Part shown: in pieces, positions 35,442 through 46,182 of the stretch
Numbering within the stretch: position 1 is the first letter of the stretch
Layout: every line of letters starts with the position of its first letter
Assembly (NCBI RefSeq): GCF_023155275.1
Contig: NZ_JALMUV010000007.1
Coordinates: 124,001-188,000, forward strand
Reading direction: 5' to 3'
DNA from: Streptomyces rhizoryzae
GTDB lineage: Bacteria > Actinomycetota > Actinomycetes > Streptomycetales > Streptomycetaceae
DNA length: 64,000 bases
Notes under the pieces: generated by a model
Databases searched by the model: none
The model's input: the letters and a program-made list of their open reading frames with translations, nothing else
What the model was told of the DNA's origin: nothing
Position numbers and translations under genes: made by a program

Positions 35442-36377
35442 CTACTCCGCGCCGAGCGGGCCGCTGACCCGGACGGCCAGGTCGTTGTCGAGCGTGTAGT
35501 ACGGGCCGACGCGCAGTTCGCCGCCGGCCGCGGGCACCGGCACGGCCGGGTAGCTGAACACCTGCTCCTTGTCCGGGACGTCGTCCAGCAGCCGGGCGAT
35601 CCGGACCGGCGGGGCGCCCGCGCCGGGCCGCAGCCACAGGTCCCACGGCTCGCTGCCGCGCCGCCAGCGGGCGGCCAGCTCCGCGCACGGCAGGGTGAAG
35701 CGGAAGTCCGGTCCCTCGACGGCCAGCGGGACGGTGACCGGCTCCTGGCCGGCCTGGCGGGAGCGCGCCTCGGCCTGCGCGCCGGCCGCCGGGCCCGCCC
35801 CGTAGAGGCGGCCGGTGACGGTGATGCCGCCGGGCGCCACCAGGATGTCGCCGGCCTCCGCGTGCGGGCCGCGCAGCCAGCTGCGCAGCGCGAGGTTGCC
35901 CCGCTGGGTGGCGTAGGGGATGCGGACGCCGAGCCGGCCGATGCCGGCCAGCGGCCGGCGGTCCACCAGGGACCGCAGGTCGTTGACGCCGGGCAGCAGC
36001 CGGCGCGGGTCGGCGCCGTCGCCGAGGTCGGCGTAGGCGTGCCAGCGGCCCTCGGCGAGCGCGACGGTGCTGGGCAGCACGGCGCGCAGCCGGCCGGGGC
36101 CGTTCGGCCCGAGCGGCAGCCGCACCTCGTCGTCGGCCGGGCCGGCGGCCACCGTCTCCCCGGCGCCCGCGCGCAGCCGCAGCACCAGGGCCGCGCTCCA
36201 GGTGGTGCCGTGCCCGCGGGGGACGTCCAGGTCGAAGGTGAGGCCGCCCGCGGAGTCCGCGATGCAGTCGGCCTTGAGGTCCACGGGCACCGGCGTCCCT
36301 CCCTGCGTCACCGCGTTCCGCCGCGGGCGCCGGCCCGCTCCGGGACCGGTCAGCGGCGGCTGCGTCGAGGCGTTCAT
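35442..36377 (-). CDS. uncharacterised beta-rich protein coupled to a glycosyltransferase
   Basis: I do not recognise a catalytic motif in this 311-residue protein. The predicted strands resemble one to three Ig-like modules (TFDLDVPRGHGTTWSAALVLRLR; WHAYADLGDG). No signal peptide or membrane helix is visible. The ATG overlaps the stop of the GT4 gene as ATGA, so both are made together. Similar beta modules accompany polymerases of wall-linked glycopolymers, so a role beside the glycosyltransferase in envelope polymer synthesis is possible but unproven. The C-terminus ends in VRVSGPLG. Confidence 0.65.
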   Translation of the reverse strand: MNASTQPPLTGPGAGRRPRRNAVTQGGTPVPVDLKADCIADSAGGLTFDLDVPRGHGTTWSAALVLRLRAGAGETVAAGPADDEVRLPLGPNGPGRLRAVLPSTVALAEGRWHAYADLGDGADPRRLLPGVNDLRSLVDRRPLAGIGRLGVRIPYATQRGNLALRSWLRGPHAEAGDILVAPGGITVTGRLYGAGPAAGAQAEARSRQAGQEPVTVPLAVEGPDFRFTLPCAELAARWRRGSEPWDLWLRPGAGAPPVRIARLLDDVPDKEQVFSYPAVPVPAAGGELRVGPYYTLDNDLAVRVSGPLGAE

Positions 36378-37648
36378 ACCGTCCGTACCCCTCTCACCGC
36401 GGCCCGGACCGCGAGCCCGGTGGCGTACTTGGTGGCGTATCCGCCGCCGATCAGGGCTCCCCTGGCGTGGTGCAGGGAGGCGCGCAGGCCGCTGCCGCGC
36501 CGCCGCGCGAGCAGCGCGGCGAAGAGGTCGGCGTGCCGCCCGGCCACCTCGGCCGGGTCGAAGCGGGCGGCGGCCGCGGCGCGCGCGGCGGCGCCCATCC
36601 GCCTCCGGGCGGCGCCGTCGCCGGTCAGCGCGAGCAGCGCCGCGGCGAGCGCCGCGGGGTCCCCCGGCGGCACCAGCCGGCCGGTGACCCCGTCCTCGAC
36701 CGTCTCGCCGGCGGCGTACGGGCAGTCGGTGGCGACGGCCGGCAGGCCGCAGCGCAGCGCCCCGGCGAGGGCCGTGCCGGTGGCCTCGGGGCCCGCCGGG
36801 TCCACGGCGAGGGCGCCCTTGGCCCACTCCGGCTCCAGCGGCCGGGCCGGGCCCATCAGGAAGACGTGGTTGTAGAGCCCGAGCTGCCCGATCAGCTCCC
36901 GCAGCGCGGCCCGTTCGGGGCCGCTGCCGTAGATCCGCAGCCGCCAGTCGGGGCGTTCGGCGGCCACCGCGGCGAACGCCCGGACCAGGACGTCGAAACG
37001 CCGCTCGCGGACCAGCCGGCCGGCCGCGACCACCCACCGGCCGCTGCCGTCGGCGGGCGCCAGCCGCGGCGCGGGCACCGCGCGCGGCACCGCCGCGATC
37101 CGCACCCCGGGCAGCCGCATCCCGCGCCGGTACGCCCGGGCGTCCGCCTCGGTGCCGGTGATCAGGGCGTCCAGCCGCGGGTAGGCGCCGCGCAGCGCCA
37201 GCCGCAGCTCCCGGCCGTGGGCGGCCAGGCAGAGCGGCTCCTGGCCGGCCCGCAGCGGGCCGCGGCGGGTCTGCCGGGCGACGTGCACGGTGAGGCCGGG
37301 CCGGGTGCCGACCACCACGTCGGCCGCGGTCCGCCGCAGGTACTGGGCGATCCGGCGGTCGGTCAGCTCGCTGTACGGGCCGGAGCCGGGCTCGGCGGCC
37401 GGGAAGACGCGGGACGGCCGGGCGTGCGCCGGGTCGGTGCGGTCGGCGGCCGGGGCGTGCTCCCGGAGGTCGACCAGGTGCCGCAGCGCGACCCGGGGCC
37501 CGAGGTCGAGGGCCGGGGCGGCGCGGTGCCGCAGCACCGAGACGATCTCGACGTCGTGCCGTTCGGCGAGGGCGCCGGCCAGGGCGAACGTCGCCCGGAC
37601 CGTCTCCCCGGCGCCGTAGGCGTGGTGCATCAGGAATGAGATGTGCAT
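36374..37648 (-). CDS. GT4-family glycosyltransferase
   Basis: This is a 424-residue GT-B fold enzyme. The N-terminal acceptor domain starts MHISFLMHHAYGAGET. The donor domain has VVAAGRLVRERRFDVLV, YGSGPERAAL and an EX7E-like segment, where the usual first Glu region reads PAGPEATGTALAGALRCGLP. The Gly-rich GAGET loop near residue 12 and the length are normal. The sugar and acceptor are unknown. An Arg-rich C-terminal tail could aid membrane contact. It is translationally coupled to the gene downstream. Confidence 0.85.
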   Translation of the reverse strand: MHISFLMHHAYGAGETVRATFALAGALAERHDVEIVSVLRHRAAPALDLGPRVALRHLVDLREHAPAADRTDPAHARPSRVFPAAEPGSGPYSELTDRRIAQYLRRTAADVVVGTRPGLTVHVARQTRRGPLRAGQEPLCLAAHGRELRLALRGAYPRLDALITGTEADARAYRRGMRLPGVRIAAVPRAVPAPRLAPADGSGRWVVAAGRLVRERRFDVLVRAFAAVAAERPDWRLRIYGSGPERAALRELIGQLGLYNHVFLMGPARPLEPEWAKGALAVDPAGPEATGTALAGALRCGLPAVATDCPYAAGETVEDGVTGRLVPPGDPAALAAALLALTGDGAARRRMGAAARAAAAARFDPAEVAGRHADLFAALLARRRGSGLRASLHHARGALIGGGYATKYATGLAVRAAVRGVRTV

Positions 37649-37891
37649 CCGTCCCCGCGTCCCCTGGTCCTCGCTCGTCCTCGATCCCCCGCGCCCCGGA
37701 CCGGCCGCCCGGCGGCGCCCGGTTTCCGGCTGTTGGAAGGTAAGACCGCGGAACGGCCTTCATGGTTGGGGGTATTGGCCAAGTCGTGCCGAAAAAGATA
37801 GGGCATCGGTATGGCGGGACGGGAACTTTTCCCGGGAGCGGGGCCCTTGGGGCGCGGGTCCTGGACGGCCGGCCAGCGCCGGGCCGGCGGG

Positions 37892-39658
<1,767 letters not shown>

Positions 39659-39662
39659 CTAC

Positions 39663-40016
39663 GTGCACGCATACGACCCGCCCTCCCGCGCCCCGTACCC
39701 CCACCACGCCATTCCCGGCATGCGCCCGGCCCGCGACCACGGGGCGCCGCGCGCCGCCGACCGCGGCTCGGCCACGCCGATCTACGACGCGCTGTACGCC
39801 GAGTACCGCCACGCCTTCCGGGCGCTCCCCGGGGACCGTACGGACGAGCCGGAGGTGCCGGAGGCGCTGCGCGGCGCGCACTGGAGCCGGACGCCTGCGC
39901 CGGCGCCGACGCAGTGGGAGGTGGTGGGGCGGCAGCCGTTCCGGCCCCGGGGCCAGCTGCCGGCGGCGCTGCCACCGGGACAGCGGGACGCGTCCCGGCC
40001 GCCCGGCGGCCGCTGA
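39663..40016 (+). CDS. small hypothetical protein
   Basis: This is a 117-residue Pro/Ala/Arg-rich protein with no recognised domain. Its central part (ATPIYDALYAEYRHAFRALPGD) looks helical and ordered, and the rest disordered. GTG 39663 is a weak start without a Shine-Dalgarno. ATG 39720 is an alternative. It ends 15 nt before the converging der stop. Codon positions look coding (G/C-rich third position) across the middle. Confidence 0.5.
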   Translation: MHAYDPPSRAPYPHHAIPGMRPARDHGAPRAADRGSATPIYDALYAEYRHAFRALPGDRTDEPEVPEALRGAHWSRTPAPAPTQWEVVGRQPFRPRGQLPAALPPGQRDASRPPGGR

Positions 40017-40031
40017 CCCGGGGCCGGTGGG

Positions 40032-41501
40032 CTACTTCTTCTTGGCCTTGGTGCCGCGCTTCTCGCGGACCCGCACCGAGATGTGGATCGGGGTGCCCTC
40101 GAAGCCGAACTCCTCGCGCAGCCGCCGCTCGATGAAGCGGCGGTAGCCGGCCTCCAGGAAGCCGGAGGCGAAGAGCACGAAGCGCGGCGGCTTGGTGCCG
40201 GCCTGGGTGCCGAAGAGGATCCGGGGCTGCTTGCCGCCGCGGATCGGGTGCGGGTGGGAGGCCACGATCTCGCCGAGGAAGGCGTTCAGCCGCCCGGTGG
40301 GGATCCGGGTCTCCCAGCCCGCCAGCGCGGTCTCGATCGCCGGGACCAGCTTCTCCATGTGGCGGCCGGTGCGCGCGGAGACGTTGACCCGCATCGCCCA
40401 GGGGACCTGGACGAGGTCCCGCTCGATCTCCCGCTCCAGGTAGAAGCGGCGCTCCTCGTCGAGGGTGTCCCACTTGTTGTAGGCGATGACCAGGGCGCGG
40501 CCGGCCTCGACGGCCATCGTGATGATCCGCTGGTCCTGGACGGTGATGGACTCCCCGGCGTCGATCAGGACGACCGCGACCTCGGCCTTCTCCACCGCGG
40601 CGGCGGTGCGCAGCGAGGCGTAGTAGTCGGCGCCCTCCTGGAGGTGCACCCGGCGGCGGATACCGGCGGTGTCCACGAACTTCCAGGTCTTGCCGCCCAG
40701 TTCGATCAGCTCGTCGACCGGGTCGCGGGTGGTGCCGGCGAGTTCGTTGACGACCACCCGCTCCTCGCGGGCGAGCTTGTTGAGCAGCGAGGACTTGCCG
40801 ACGTTCGGGCGGCCGATGAGGGCGATCCGGCGGGGGCCGCCGACCGTGGCGCCGAAGGTCTGCGCGGGCGCCTCGGGGAGCGCCTCCAGGGCGGCGTCGA
40901 GCATGTCGCCGGTGCCGCGGCCGTGCAGCGCGGAGACCGGGTACGGCTCGCCGAGGCCCAGCGACCACAGCATCGCGGCGTCGGCCTCCCCGGAGGGGCC
41001 GTCGACCTTGTTGGCGACCAGCACGACCGGCTTGCCGGCCCGGCGCAGCAGCTTGACCACGGCCTCGTCGGTGTCGGTGGCGCCGACCTTGGCGTCCACC
41101 ACGAACACCACCGCGTCGGCGGCCTCGATGGCGAACTCGGCCTGCATCGCCACGGAGGCGTCGATGCCGAGGACGTCCTGCTCCCAGCCGCCGGTGTCGA
41201 CGACCTTGAAGCGGCGGCCGTTCCAGTCGGCCTCGTAGGTGACCCGGTCGCGGGTGACGCCCGGCCGGTCCTCCACGACCGCCTCGCGGCGGCCGATGAT
41301 GCGGTTGACCAGTGTCGACTTGCCGACGTTGGGGCGGCCGATGACGGCGAGGACCGGGAGCGGGCCGTGGCCGGCCGCGGCGATGTCGCCCTCGACCTCC
41401 GCCAGATCGAAGCCCTCTTCCGCGGCGAGCTCCATGAACTCCGCGTACTCGGCGTCACCAAGCGCACCGTGCTCGTCGCCGGTGGGGGTCTGCTCGTTCA
41501 T
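40032..41501 (-). CDS. der: ribosome-assembly GTPase Der (EngA)
   Basis: This is a 489-residue protein with two tandem Era-like GTPase domains (GRPNVGKST near residue 55, GRPNVGKSS near 230), each with DTGG/DTAG and NKVD/NKWD motifs, and a C-terminal KH-like domain ending in a Lys tail (RGTKAKKK). Der binds the 50S subunit during its maturation. An actinobacterial N-terminal acidic extension of about 45 residues precedes the first domain. The ATG at 41501 has GAGGT 9 nt upstream. It is downstream of plsC and cmk in one conserved cluster. Confidence 0.96.
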   Translation of the reverse strand: MNEQTPTGDEHGALGDAEYAEFMELAAEEGFDLAEVEGDIAAAGHGPLPVLAVIGRPNVGKSTLVNRIIGRREAVVEDRPGVTRDRVTYEADWNGRRFKVVDTGGWEQDVLGIDASVAMQAEFAIEAADAVVFVVDAKVGATDTDEAVVKLLRRAGKPVVLVANKVDGPSGEADAAMLWSLGLGEPYPVSALHGRGTGDMLDAALEALPEAPAQTFGATVGGPRRIALIGRPNVGKSSLLNKLAREERVVVNELAGTTRDPVDELIELGGKTWKFVDTAGIRRRVHLQEGADYYASLRTAAAVEKAEVAVVLIDAGESITVQDQRIITMAVEAGRALVIAYNKWDTLDEERRFYLEREIERDLVQVPWAMRVNVSARTGRHMEKLVPAIETALAGWETRIPTGRLNAFLGEIVASHPHPIRGGKQPRILFGTQAGTKPPRFVLFASGFLEAGYRRFIERRLREEFGFEGTPIHISVRVREKRGTKAKKK

Positions 41502-41566
41502 GAAGTCCGTACCTCGTTCATCCATGTGGTCGGTGGGCCGCTCGGGGCCCACTGCTCAAGTGTCGG

Positions 41567-42223
41567 TCAGCGCCCGGTAAGGCGCCGGGCCTGTGCCAGG
41601 TGGGCGGTCAGCCGCTCCTGGATCCGTACGGTCGCCTCGTCCAGCGCCTTACGGGTGCGCCGCCCGCTGCCGTCGTCCGCCGCGAAGGCGTCGCCGAAGA
41701 CGACGTCGACGCGGCTGCGCAGCCGCGGCACGGCCGGGGTGAGCCGGCTGGGGCGGTCGGTGCTGCCGAGCACCGCCACCGGGACGACGGGGGCGCCGGA
41801 GCGCACCGCGAAGTAGGCCAGCCCGGCCCGGAGGGAGGCGAAGTCGCCCTCGCCCCGGGTGCCCTCCGGGAAGATGCCCAGCACGCCGCCGTCGGCCAGC
41901 ACGCCGAGCGCATCGGTGATGGCCCTGCGGTCGGTGGCCCGGCGGTCCACCTTCAGCTGCCCGATGCCCCGCAGGAACGGGTCCAGCGGGCCGACGAAGG
42001 CTTCCTTCTTGATCAGGAAGTGCACCGGGCGGGGGGCGGTGCCCATCAGCATCGGGCCGTCGAGGCCGTGGGAGTGGTTGACGGCGAGGATCACCGGGCC
42101 GGCGGCCGGTACCCGCCAGGCGCCCAGCACCCGCGGCCGCCACAGGCCGTACATCAGCCCGATGCCGATCCGCCGGCCGATCGCGGCCCCGCGGGGGCTC
42201 GGCGCGTTGCCGCCGTCGGTCAC
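41567..42223 (-). CDS. plsC: 1-acyl-sn-glycerol-3-phosphate acyltransferase-like (PlsC family)
   Basis: This is a 218-residue PlsC-domain protein. The catalytic NHSHGLD fits H-x4-D, and FPEGTRGE is the phosphate-binding motif. It should acylate lysophosphatidate or a related lipid at the inner membrane. The GTG at 42223 overlaps the cmk stop as GTGA. Confidence 0.92.
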   Translation of the reverse strand: MTDGGNAPSPRGAAIGRRIGIGLMYGLWRPRVLGAWRVPAAGPVILAVNHSHGLDGPMLMGTAPRPVHFLIKKEAFVGPLDPFLRGIGQLKVDRRATDRRAITDALGVLADGGVLGIFPEGTRGEGDFASLRAGLAYFAVRSGAPVVPVAVLGSTDRPSRLTPAVPRLRSRVDVVFGDAFAADDGSGRRTRKALDEATVRIQERLTAHLAQARRLTGR

Positions 42224-42951
42224 CGGGGGTCCCGCCCCGCCTTCTCGGCGCGGACGCCCTCGATGAGGGTGACCACGCACTCGATGACCTGGTCCAGCGT
42301 CAGGTCGGTGGTGTCGACCTCGACGGCGTCGTCCGCCTTGGCCAGCGGCGAGGTCTTGCGGGAGGAGTCGGCGGCGTCCCGCTTGATCAGCGCCTCGCGG
42401 GTGGCCGCCAGATCGGCCGCCAGCTGGGGGTTCTTGCTCTTCAGCTCGCCGTTGCGGCGGGCCGCCCGGGCCTCCGGGGACGCGGTGAGGAAGATCTTGA
42501 GGTCGGCGTCGGGGAGGACCGTTATGCCGATGTCCCGGCCCTCGACGACGATGCCGTGCGGGGCCTCGGCGGCGATGGTGCGCTGGAGGTCGGTGATCAC
42601 CGCGCGCACCTCGGGGACCGCGCTGACCGCGCTGACCGCGGCGGTGACCTCGGCGCCGCGGATCGGTCCGGCGGCGTCCACCCCGTCGACGGTGATGGTC
42701 GGCGCGGCCGGGTCCGTACCGGAGACGATCACCGGCTTGGCGCTGGCGTCGGCCACCGCGACCGGATCGTCGACGTCGATGCCGTTGGTCAGCATCCACC
42801 ACGTGATCGCGCGGTACTGGGCGCCGGTGTCGAGGTAGCCGAGGCCGAGCTTGCCGGCGACGGCCTTGGACGTGCTGGACTTGCCCGTGCCTGCGGGGCC
42901 GTCGATGGCGACAATCACTGCTGCCGGGGCGGTCCGGTCGGCGGTTTCCAC
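42220..42951 (-). CDS. cmk: cytidylate kinase
   Basis: This is a 243-residue CMP/dCMP kinase with the P-loop AIDGPAGTGKSSTSK, YLDTGAQYRA, VVEGRDIGI and the lid region RAARRNGEL. It supplies CDP/dCDP. I choose GTG 42951 (VETADR), since it opens just before the fold and has AAAGGTG about 9-10 nt upstream. GTG 42963 is an alternative. Cmk, plsC and der form a tight unit common in bacteria. Confidence 0.94.
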   Translation of the reverse strand: METADRTAPAAVIVAIDGPAGTGKSSTSKAVAGKLGLGYLDTGAQYRAITWWMLTNGIDVDDPVAVADASAKPVIVSGTDPAAPTITVDGVDAAGPIRGAEVTAAVSAVSAVPEVRAVITDLQRTIAAEAPHGIVVEGRDIGITVLPDADLKIFLTASPEARAARRNGELKSKNPQLAADLAATREALIKRDAADSSRKTSPLAKADDAVEVDTTDLTLDQVIECVVTLIEGVRAEKAGRDPR

Positions 42952-43049
42952 GGTGATGAACACCTTTCTTGATACACGGGCGTGTCCGGGGGCGCGAAGA
43001 GAGCCTCGGACAAGGTTACTGGCTCGCCCGCGGCGGGCCGTCCACGGTG

Positions 43050-44135
43050 TCACTGCCGGATCGACCACCCCCGCTCCCGCAGCTCGGCGGTCAGCCCCGG
43101 CACCGCCTTCGGCTCGACCATGAGCTGGATGAAGCCGGCCTGCTGGCCGGTGGCGTGCTCGATCCGGACGTCCTCGATGTTGACCCCGGCGCGGTCCGCG
43201 TCGGCGAAGATCCGGGCCAGCTCACCGGGCTGGTCGCCGATGTAGACGGCGACGATGTCGTACACGGCCGGGGCGGCGCCGTGCTTGCCGGGGACCCGCT
43301 CGCGGCCGGCGTTGCCGCGGCGGAGGACGTCCTCGATGCCGTCGGCGCCGGTGCCGCGCTCGGCCCCGTCGGCGGACTCCAGGGCGCGCAGCGAGCGGAC
43401 CGTGGCGTCGAGGTCGGCGGCGACCTCGGCCAGGACGTCGGCGACCGGTCCGGGGTTGGCGGAGAGGATGTCGATCCACATCGCGGGGTCCGAGGCCGCG
43501 ATCCGCGTCACGTCCCGTATGCCCTGGCCGCAGAGGCGGACCGCGGTCTCGTCGGCGCCCTTGAGGCGGGCCGCGACCAGGCTGGAGACCAGCTGCGGGG
43601 TGTGCGAGACCAGGGCGACGGCACGGTCGTGGGCGTCGGCGTCCATCACCACCGGGACGGCCCGGCACAGCGCGACCAGCTCCAGGGCGAGGTTGAGCAC
43701 CTCGGTGTCCCCGTCGGGGGCCGGGGTGAGCACCCAGGGACGGCCCTCGAAGAGCTCGGCGGTCGCGGCCAGCGGCCCGGAGCGCTCCTTGCCGGCCATC
43801 GGGTGGGTGCCGAGGTAGGCGGAGAGGTCGCAGCCGAGCTCCTCCAGCTGGCGGCGCGGGCCGCCCTTGACGCTGGCGACGTCGATGTACGCCCGCGCGG
43901 CGCCGCGCCGGATGGCACCGGCCAGCGCCGCCGCGACGTGCGCCGGGGGGACCGCGACGACGACCAGGTCGACCGGGCCCTCGGGCGGCTCGGCGGTGCC
44001 GGCGCCGAGCGCGGCGGCGGTCAGCGCCTGGGCGTGGTCGTGGTCCTCCAGGAAGACCTGGACACCGCGGGCGCTGAGCGCCAGCGCGGCCGAGGTGCCG
44101 ATCAGGCCCGTTCCGATGACGAGTGCGGTTCTCAC
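43050..44135 (-). CDS. tyrA: prephenate dehydrogenase with ACT domain
   Basis: This is a 361-residue enzyme. It has the NAD-binding VIGTGLIGTSAALAL, GTHPMAGKERSG with the catalytic His, and HTPQLVSSLVAARL. A C-terminal ACT domain (about 285-361, VYIGDQPGELARIFADADRAGVNIEDV) suggests feedback by tyrosine. It converts prephenate to 4-hydroxyphenylpyruvate. The GTG overlaps the aroH stop as GTGA, so mutase and dehydrogenase are made together. Confidence 0.95.
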   Translation of the reverse strand: MRTALVIGTGLIGTSAALALSARGVQVFLEDHDHAQALTAAALGAGTAEPPEGPVDLVVVAVPPAHVAAALAGAIRRGAARAYIDVASVKGGPRRQLEELGCDLSAYLGTHPMAGKERSGPLAATAELFEGRPWVLTPAPDGDTEVLNLALELVALCRAVPVVMDADAHDRAVALVSHTPQLVSSLVAARLKGADETAVRLCGQGIRDVTRIAASDPAMWIDILSANPGPVADVLAEVAADLDATVRSLRALESADGAERGTGADGIEDVLRRGNAGRERVPGKHGAAPAVYDIVAVYIGDQPGELARIFADADRAGVNIEDVRIEHATGQQAGFIQLMVEPKAVPGLTAELRERGWSIRQ

Positions 44136-44494
44136 TGGGCGATGTCCTTCCGGAGGGCCGCGGCCGCGCCGAGGTACACATGGGCGATCCCGGAGCGGGG
44201 CCGCTCGGTCTCGACGTGGGCCAGCACCCGCACCACCCGGGGCATGGCGCCGGCCACGTCCAGCTCCTGGGCGCAGATCAGCGGCACGTCGGTGATGCCC
44301 AGGGCGCGGGCGGCGGCGGCCGGGAAGTCGCTGCGCAGATCGGGGGTGGCGGTGAACCACACGCTGATCAGGTCGTCCGGCACCAGGCCGTTGCGCTCCA
44401 ACAGCGCGGTGAGCAGTCCGCCGACCTGCTCCCGCATGTGCTCCGCGTCGTCCCGCTCCAGCTGGACGGCCCCGCGCACGGCCCGTACCGCCAC
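44132..44494 (-). CDS. aroH: monofunctional chorismate mutase, AroH class
   Basis: This is a 120-residue AroH-fold enzyme (VRAVRGAVQLERDDAEHMREQV, the VWFTATPDLRSDFPA segment, PLICAQELDV, VLAHVETERP...HVYLGAA). It makes prephenate from chorismate directly for the coupled TyrA. The GTG at 44494 has GGGGAG 8 nt upstream. The longer ORF upstream is not supported. Confidence 0.94.
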   Translation of the reverse strand: MAVRAVRGAVQLERDDAEHMREQVGGLLTALLERNGLVPDDLISVWFTATPDLRSDFPAAAARALGITDVPLICAQELDVAGAMPRVVRVLAHVETERPRSGIAHVYLGAAAALRKDIAQ

Positions 44495-44633
44495 GTTGCT
44501 GACTCCCCTGCGTCGTGCGTACGCGTACACGTCCGCGTACGCACTGATCAGCGTAACCAGCGCCACCGACAACCGGTCCCCGCACCGGGAATCCGGTGGC
44601 CGGCGGCGCGCGGGCCCGGCGACAATCGCGGCC

Positions 44634-45368
44634 ATGCCGACCGCATCCGCCGGCCCCGCGCCGGCCACCGAACCGGCGCCGGTCCCCGGCCACGACCTCG
44701 TCACCGGGCACACCGTCTACGCGTGTGTGATGGGCTCGCGCGCCTTCGGGCTGGCCACCGGGGCCAGCGACACCGACCGGCGCGGGGTCTACCTCGCGCC
44801 CACCGCCCTCTTCTGGCGGTTCGAGAAGCCGCCGGCACAGGTGGAGGGGCCGCGCCCGGAGGAGTTCTCCTGGGAGCTGGAACGGTTCTGCGAGCTGGCG
44901 CTGCGCGCCAACCCCACCGCCCTGGAATGCCTGCACTCCCCGCTCGTCGAGCACGCCGACGCCACCGGCCGGGAGCTGCTCGCGCTGCGCGGCGCGTTCC
45001 TCTCCCGGGAGGTGCACGGCGTCTACGTCCGGTACGCGGCCGGGCGGCACAAGCAGCTGCGGGCCGACGCCGGCCGGCGCGGGGCGCCCCGCTGGAAGCA
45101 GGTGATGCACCTGCTGCGGATGCTGACCTGCGCCCGCGACCTGCTCCGTACGGGCAGGCTGACGCTGGACGTGGGCGCGGCCCGCGCGGAGCTGCTGGCG
45201 GTGCGGCGCGGCGAGGTGGCCTGGGAGGCGGTGGAGCGCCGGCTGGCGGTGCTGGCCGAGGAGGCCGAGGCGGCGCTCCCCGGCTCGCCGCTGCCCGCCG
45301 GTCCGGACCGGGCGCGGGTCGCGGACTTCCTGCACCGGACGCGCCGCGCCTCGGCCCTGGGCGCGTGA
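44634..45368 (+). CDS. RlaP-type nucleotidyltransferase, copy 1
   Basis: This 244-residue protein has a DNA polymerase beta-like minimal nucleotidyltransferase core: ACVMGSRAFGLATGASDTDRRGVY gives the GS...DxD signature, and a third acidic residue probably lies in EFSWELERF. A helical C-terminal part follows. The layout fits PF10127 (RlaP), a family proposed from gene neighbourhoods to act in RNA repair or modification. It converges on a paralogue with a 4-nt gap. Its substrate is unknown. It starts opposite aroH from a separate promoter. Confidence 0.78.
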   Translation: MPTASAGPAPATEPAPVPGHDLVTGHTVYACVMGSRAFGLATGASDTDRRGVYLAPTALFWRFEKPPAQVEGPRPEEFSWELERFCELALRANPTALECLHSPLVEHADATGRELLALRGAFLSREVHGVYVRYAAGRHKQLRADAGRRGAPRWKQVMHLLRMLTCARDLLRTGRLTLDVGAARAELLAVRRGEVAWEAVERRLAVLAEEAEAALPGSPLPAGPDRARVADFLHRTRRASALGA

Positions 45369-45372
45369 CGGC

Positions 45373-46182
45373 TCAGCCGGCGGCGCCGCCCAGCCGGGCC
45401 CGTACGACGAGGTCGTGCAGCGCGTCCCGGCCGGCCGGGGCGTCCGGGAGGGCGGTGGCTGCCTGGGCGGCGTCCAGCCGGGCGTGCAGGGCGACGACGT
45501 CGGCGAGCAGCCGCTCGGGGGCCACCAGGCCGTGGGCCGGGCCGTGTTCGGCCGCCTCCTTGGCCGCGATCAGCTCGGGGAGGTAGGCGGGCGCGCCGGG
45601 CTCGGCGGCCAGGGTGGGCAGGTGGGCCTCCAGGCGGCCGGTGGCCATGAGGTGGATGCCGGTCAGCAGCACCCGCAGGGTGTAGAGCAGCGGTTTGAGC
45701 CCGCCGGTCCGCTCGAAGAGCCGCCACTGGGTGCCGGCGAACCCGCGGTAGTGGTGCGCGTGGTGCGAGGTGAGGAACCCCGGGGCGAGCGCGATCAGCT
45801 CCTGGTGGACGGGGGTGGTGTGGACGACCAGCGGGGAGAGCAGCTGCTCCAGGACGTAGCCGTTGCGGCGCAGCAGGAGCCGGGCGAACTTCCGCAGGTC
45901 GTGCGTGACCAGGTCGGTCTCGACGCCGTCCTGCTCGCCCATCAGGGTCCGGGTCTCCGCCGGCTCGTGCAGCCCGACGAGGGCGGCCGCCGGCAGCAGG
46001 TGGGCGCCGCGCAGGTCCACGTCGGAGTCGCGGGAGGGGAAGCCGTAGAGGTGGGCGCCGGAGACGGTGGCGAAGAGCAGCGGGTCGGGCCCGCCGGCCA
46101 CGAGGGCGCCGAGGTCGAGGGGCGGCAGCCCGGCCGCCGCCAGGACCGCCGCCCGGTCCGCGGCCGCGGGGGTCTCAGGCAT
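45373..46182 (-). CDS. RlaP-type nucleotidyltransferase, copy 2
   Basis: This is a 269-residue paralogue with VSGAHLYGFPSRDSDVDLRG (GS-like plus DxD) and a third Asp in VETDLVTHDLRKF. It carries conserved LEQLLSPLVV and TQWRLF helices. Ser-Gly replaces the canonical Gly-Ser before the loop, a small deviation. The ATG lies 8 nt inside the end of the ADP-ribosylglycohydrolase gene, so the two form an operon. Being paired with a hydrolase of ADP-ribose adducts suggests a link to nucleotide-based modification of RNA or protein. That is inference. Confidence 0.78.
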   Translation of the reverse strand: MPETPAAADRAAVLAAAGLPPLDLGALVAGGPDPLLFATVSGAHLYGFPSRDSDVDLRGAHLLPAAALVGLHEPAETRTLMGEQDGVETDLVTHDLRKFARLLLRRNGYVLEQLLSPLVVHTTPVHQELIALAPGFLTSHHAHHYRGFAGTQWRLFERTGGLKPLLYTLRVLLTGIHLMATGRLEAHLPTLAAEPGAPAYLPELIAAKEAAEHGPAHGLVAPERLLADVVALHARLDAAQAATALPDAPAGRDALHDLVVRARLGGAAG

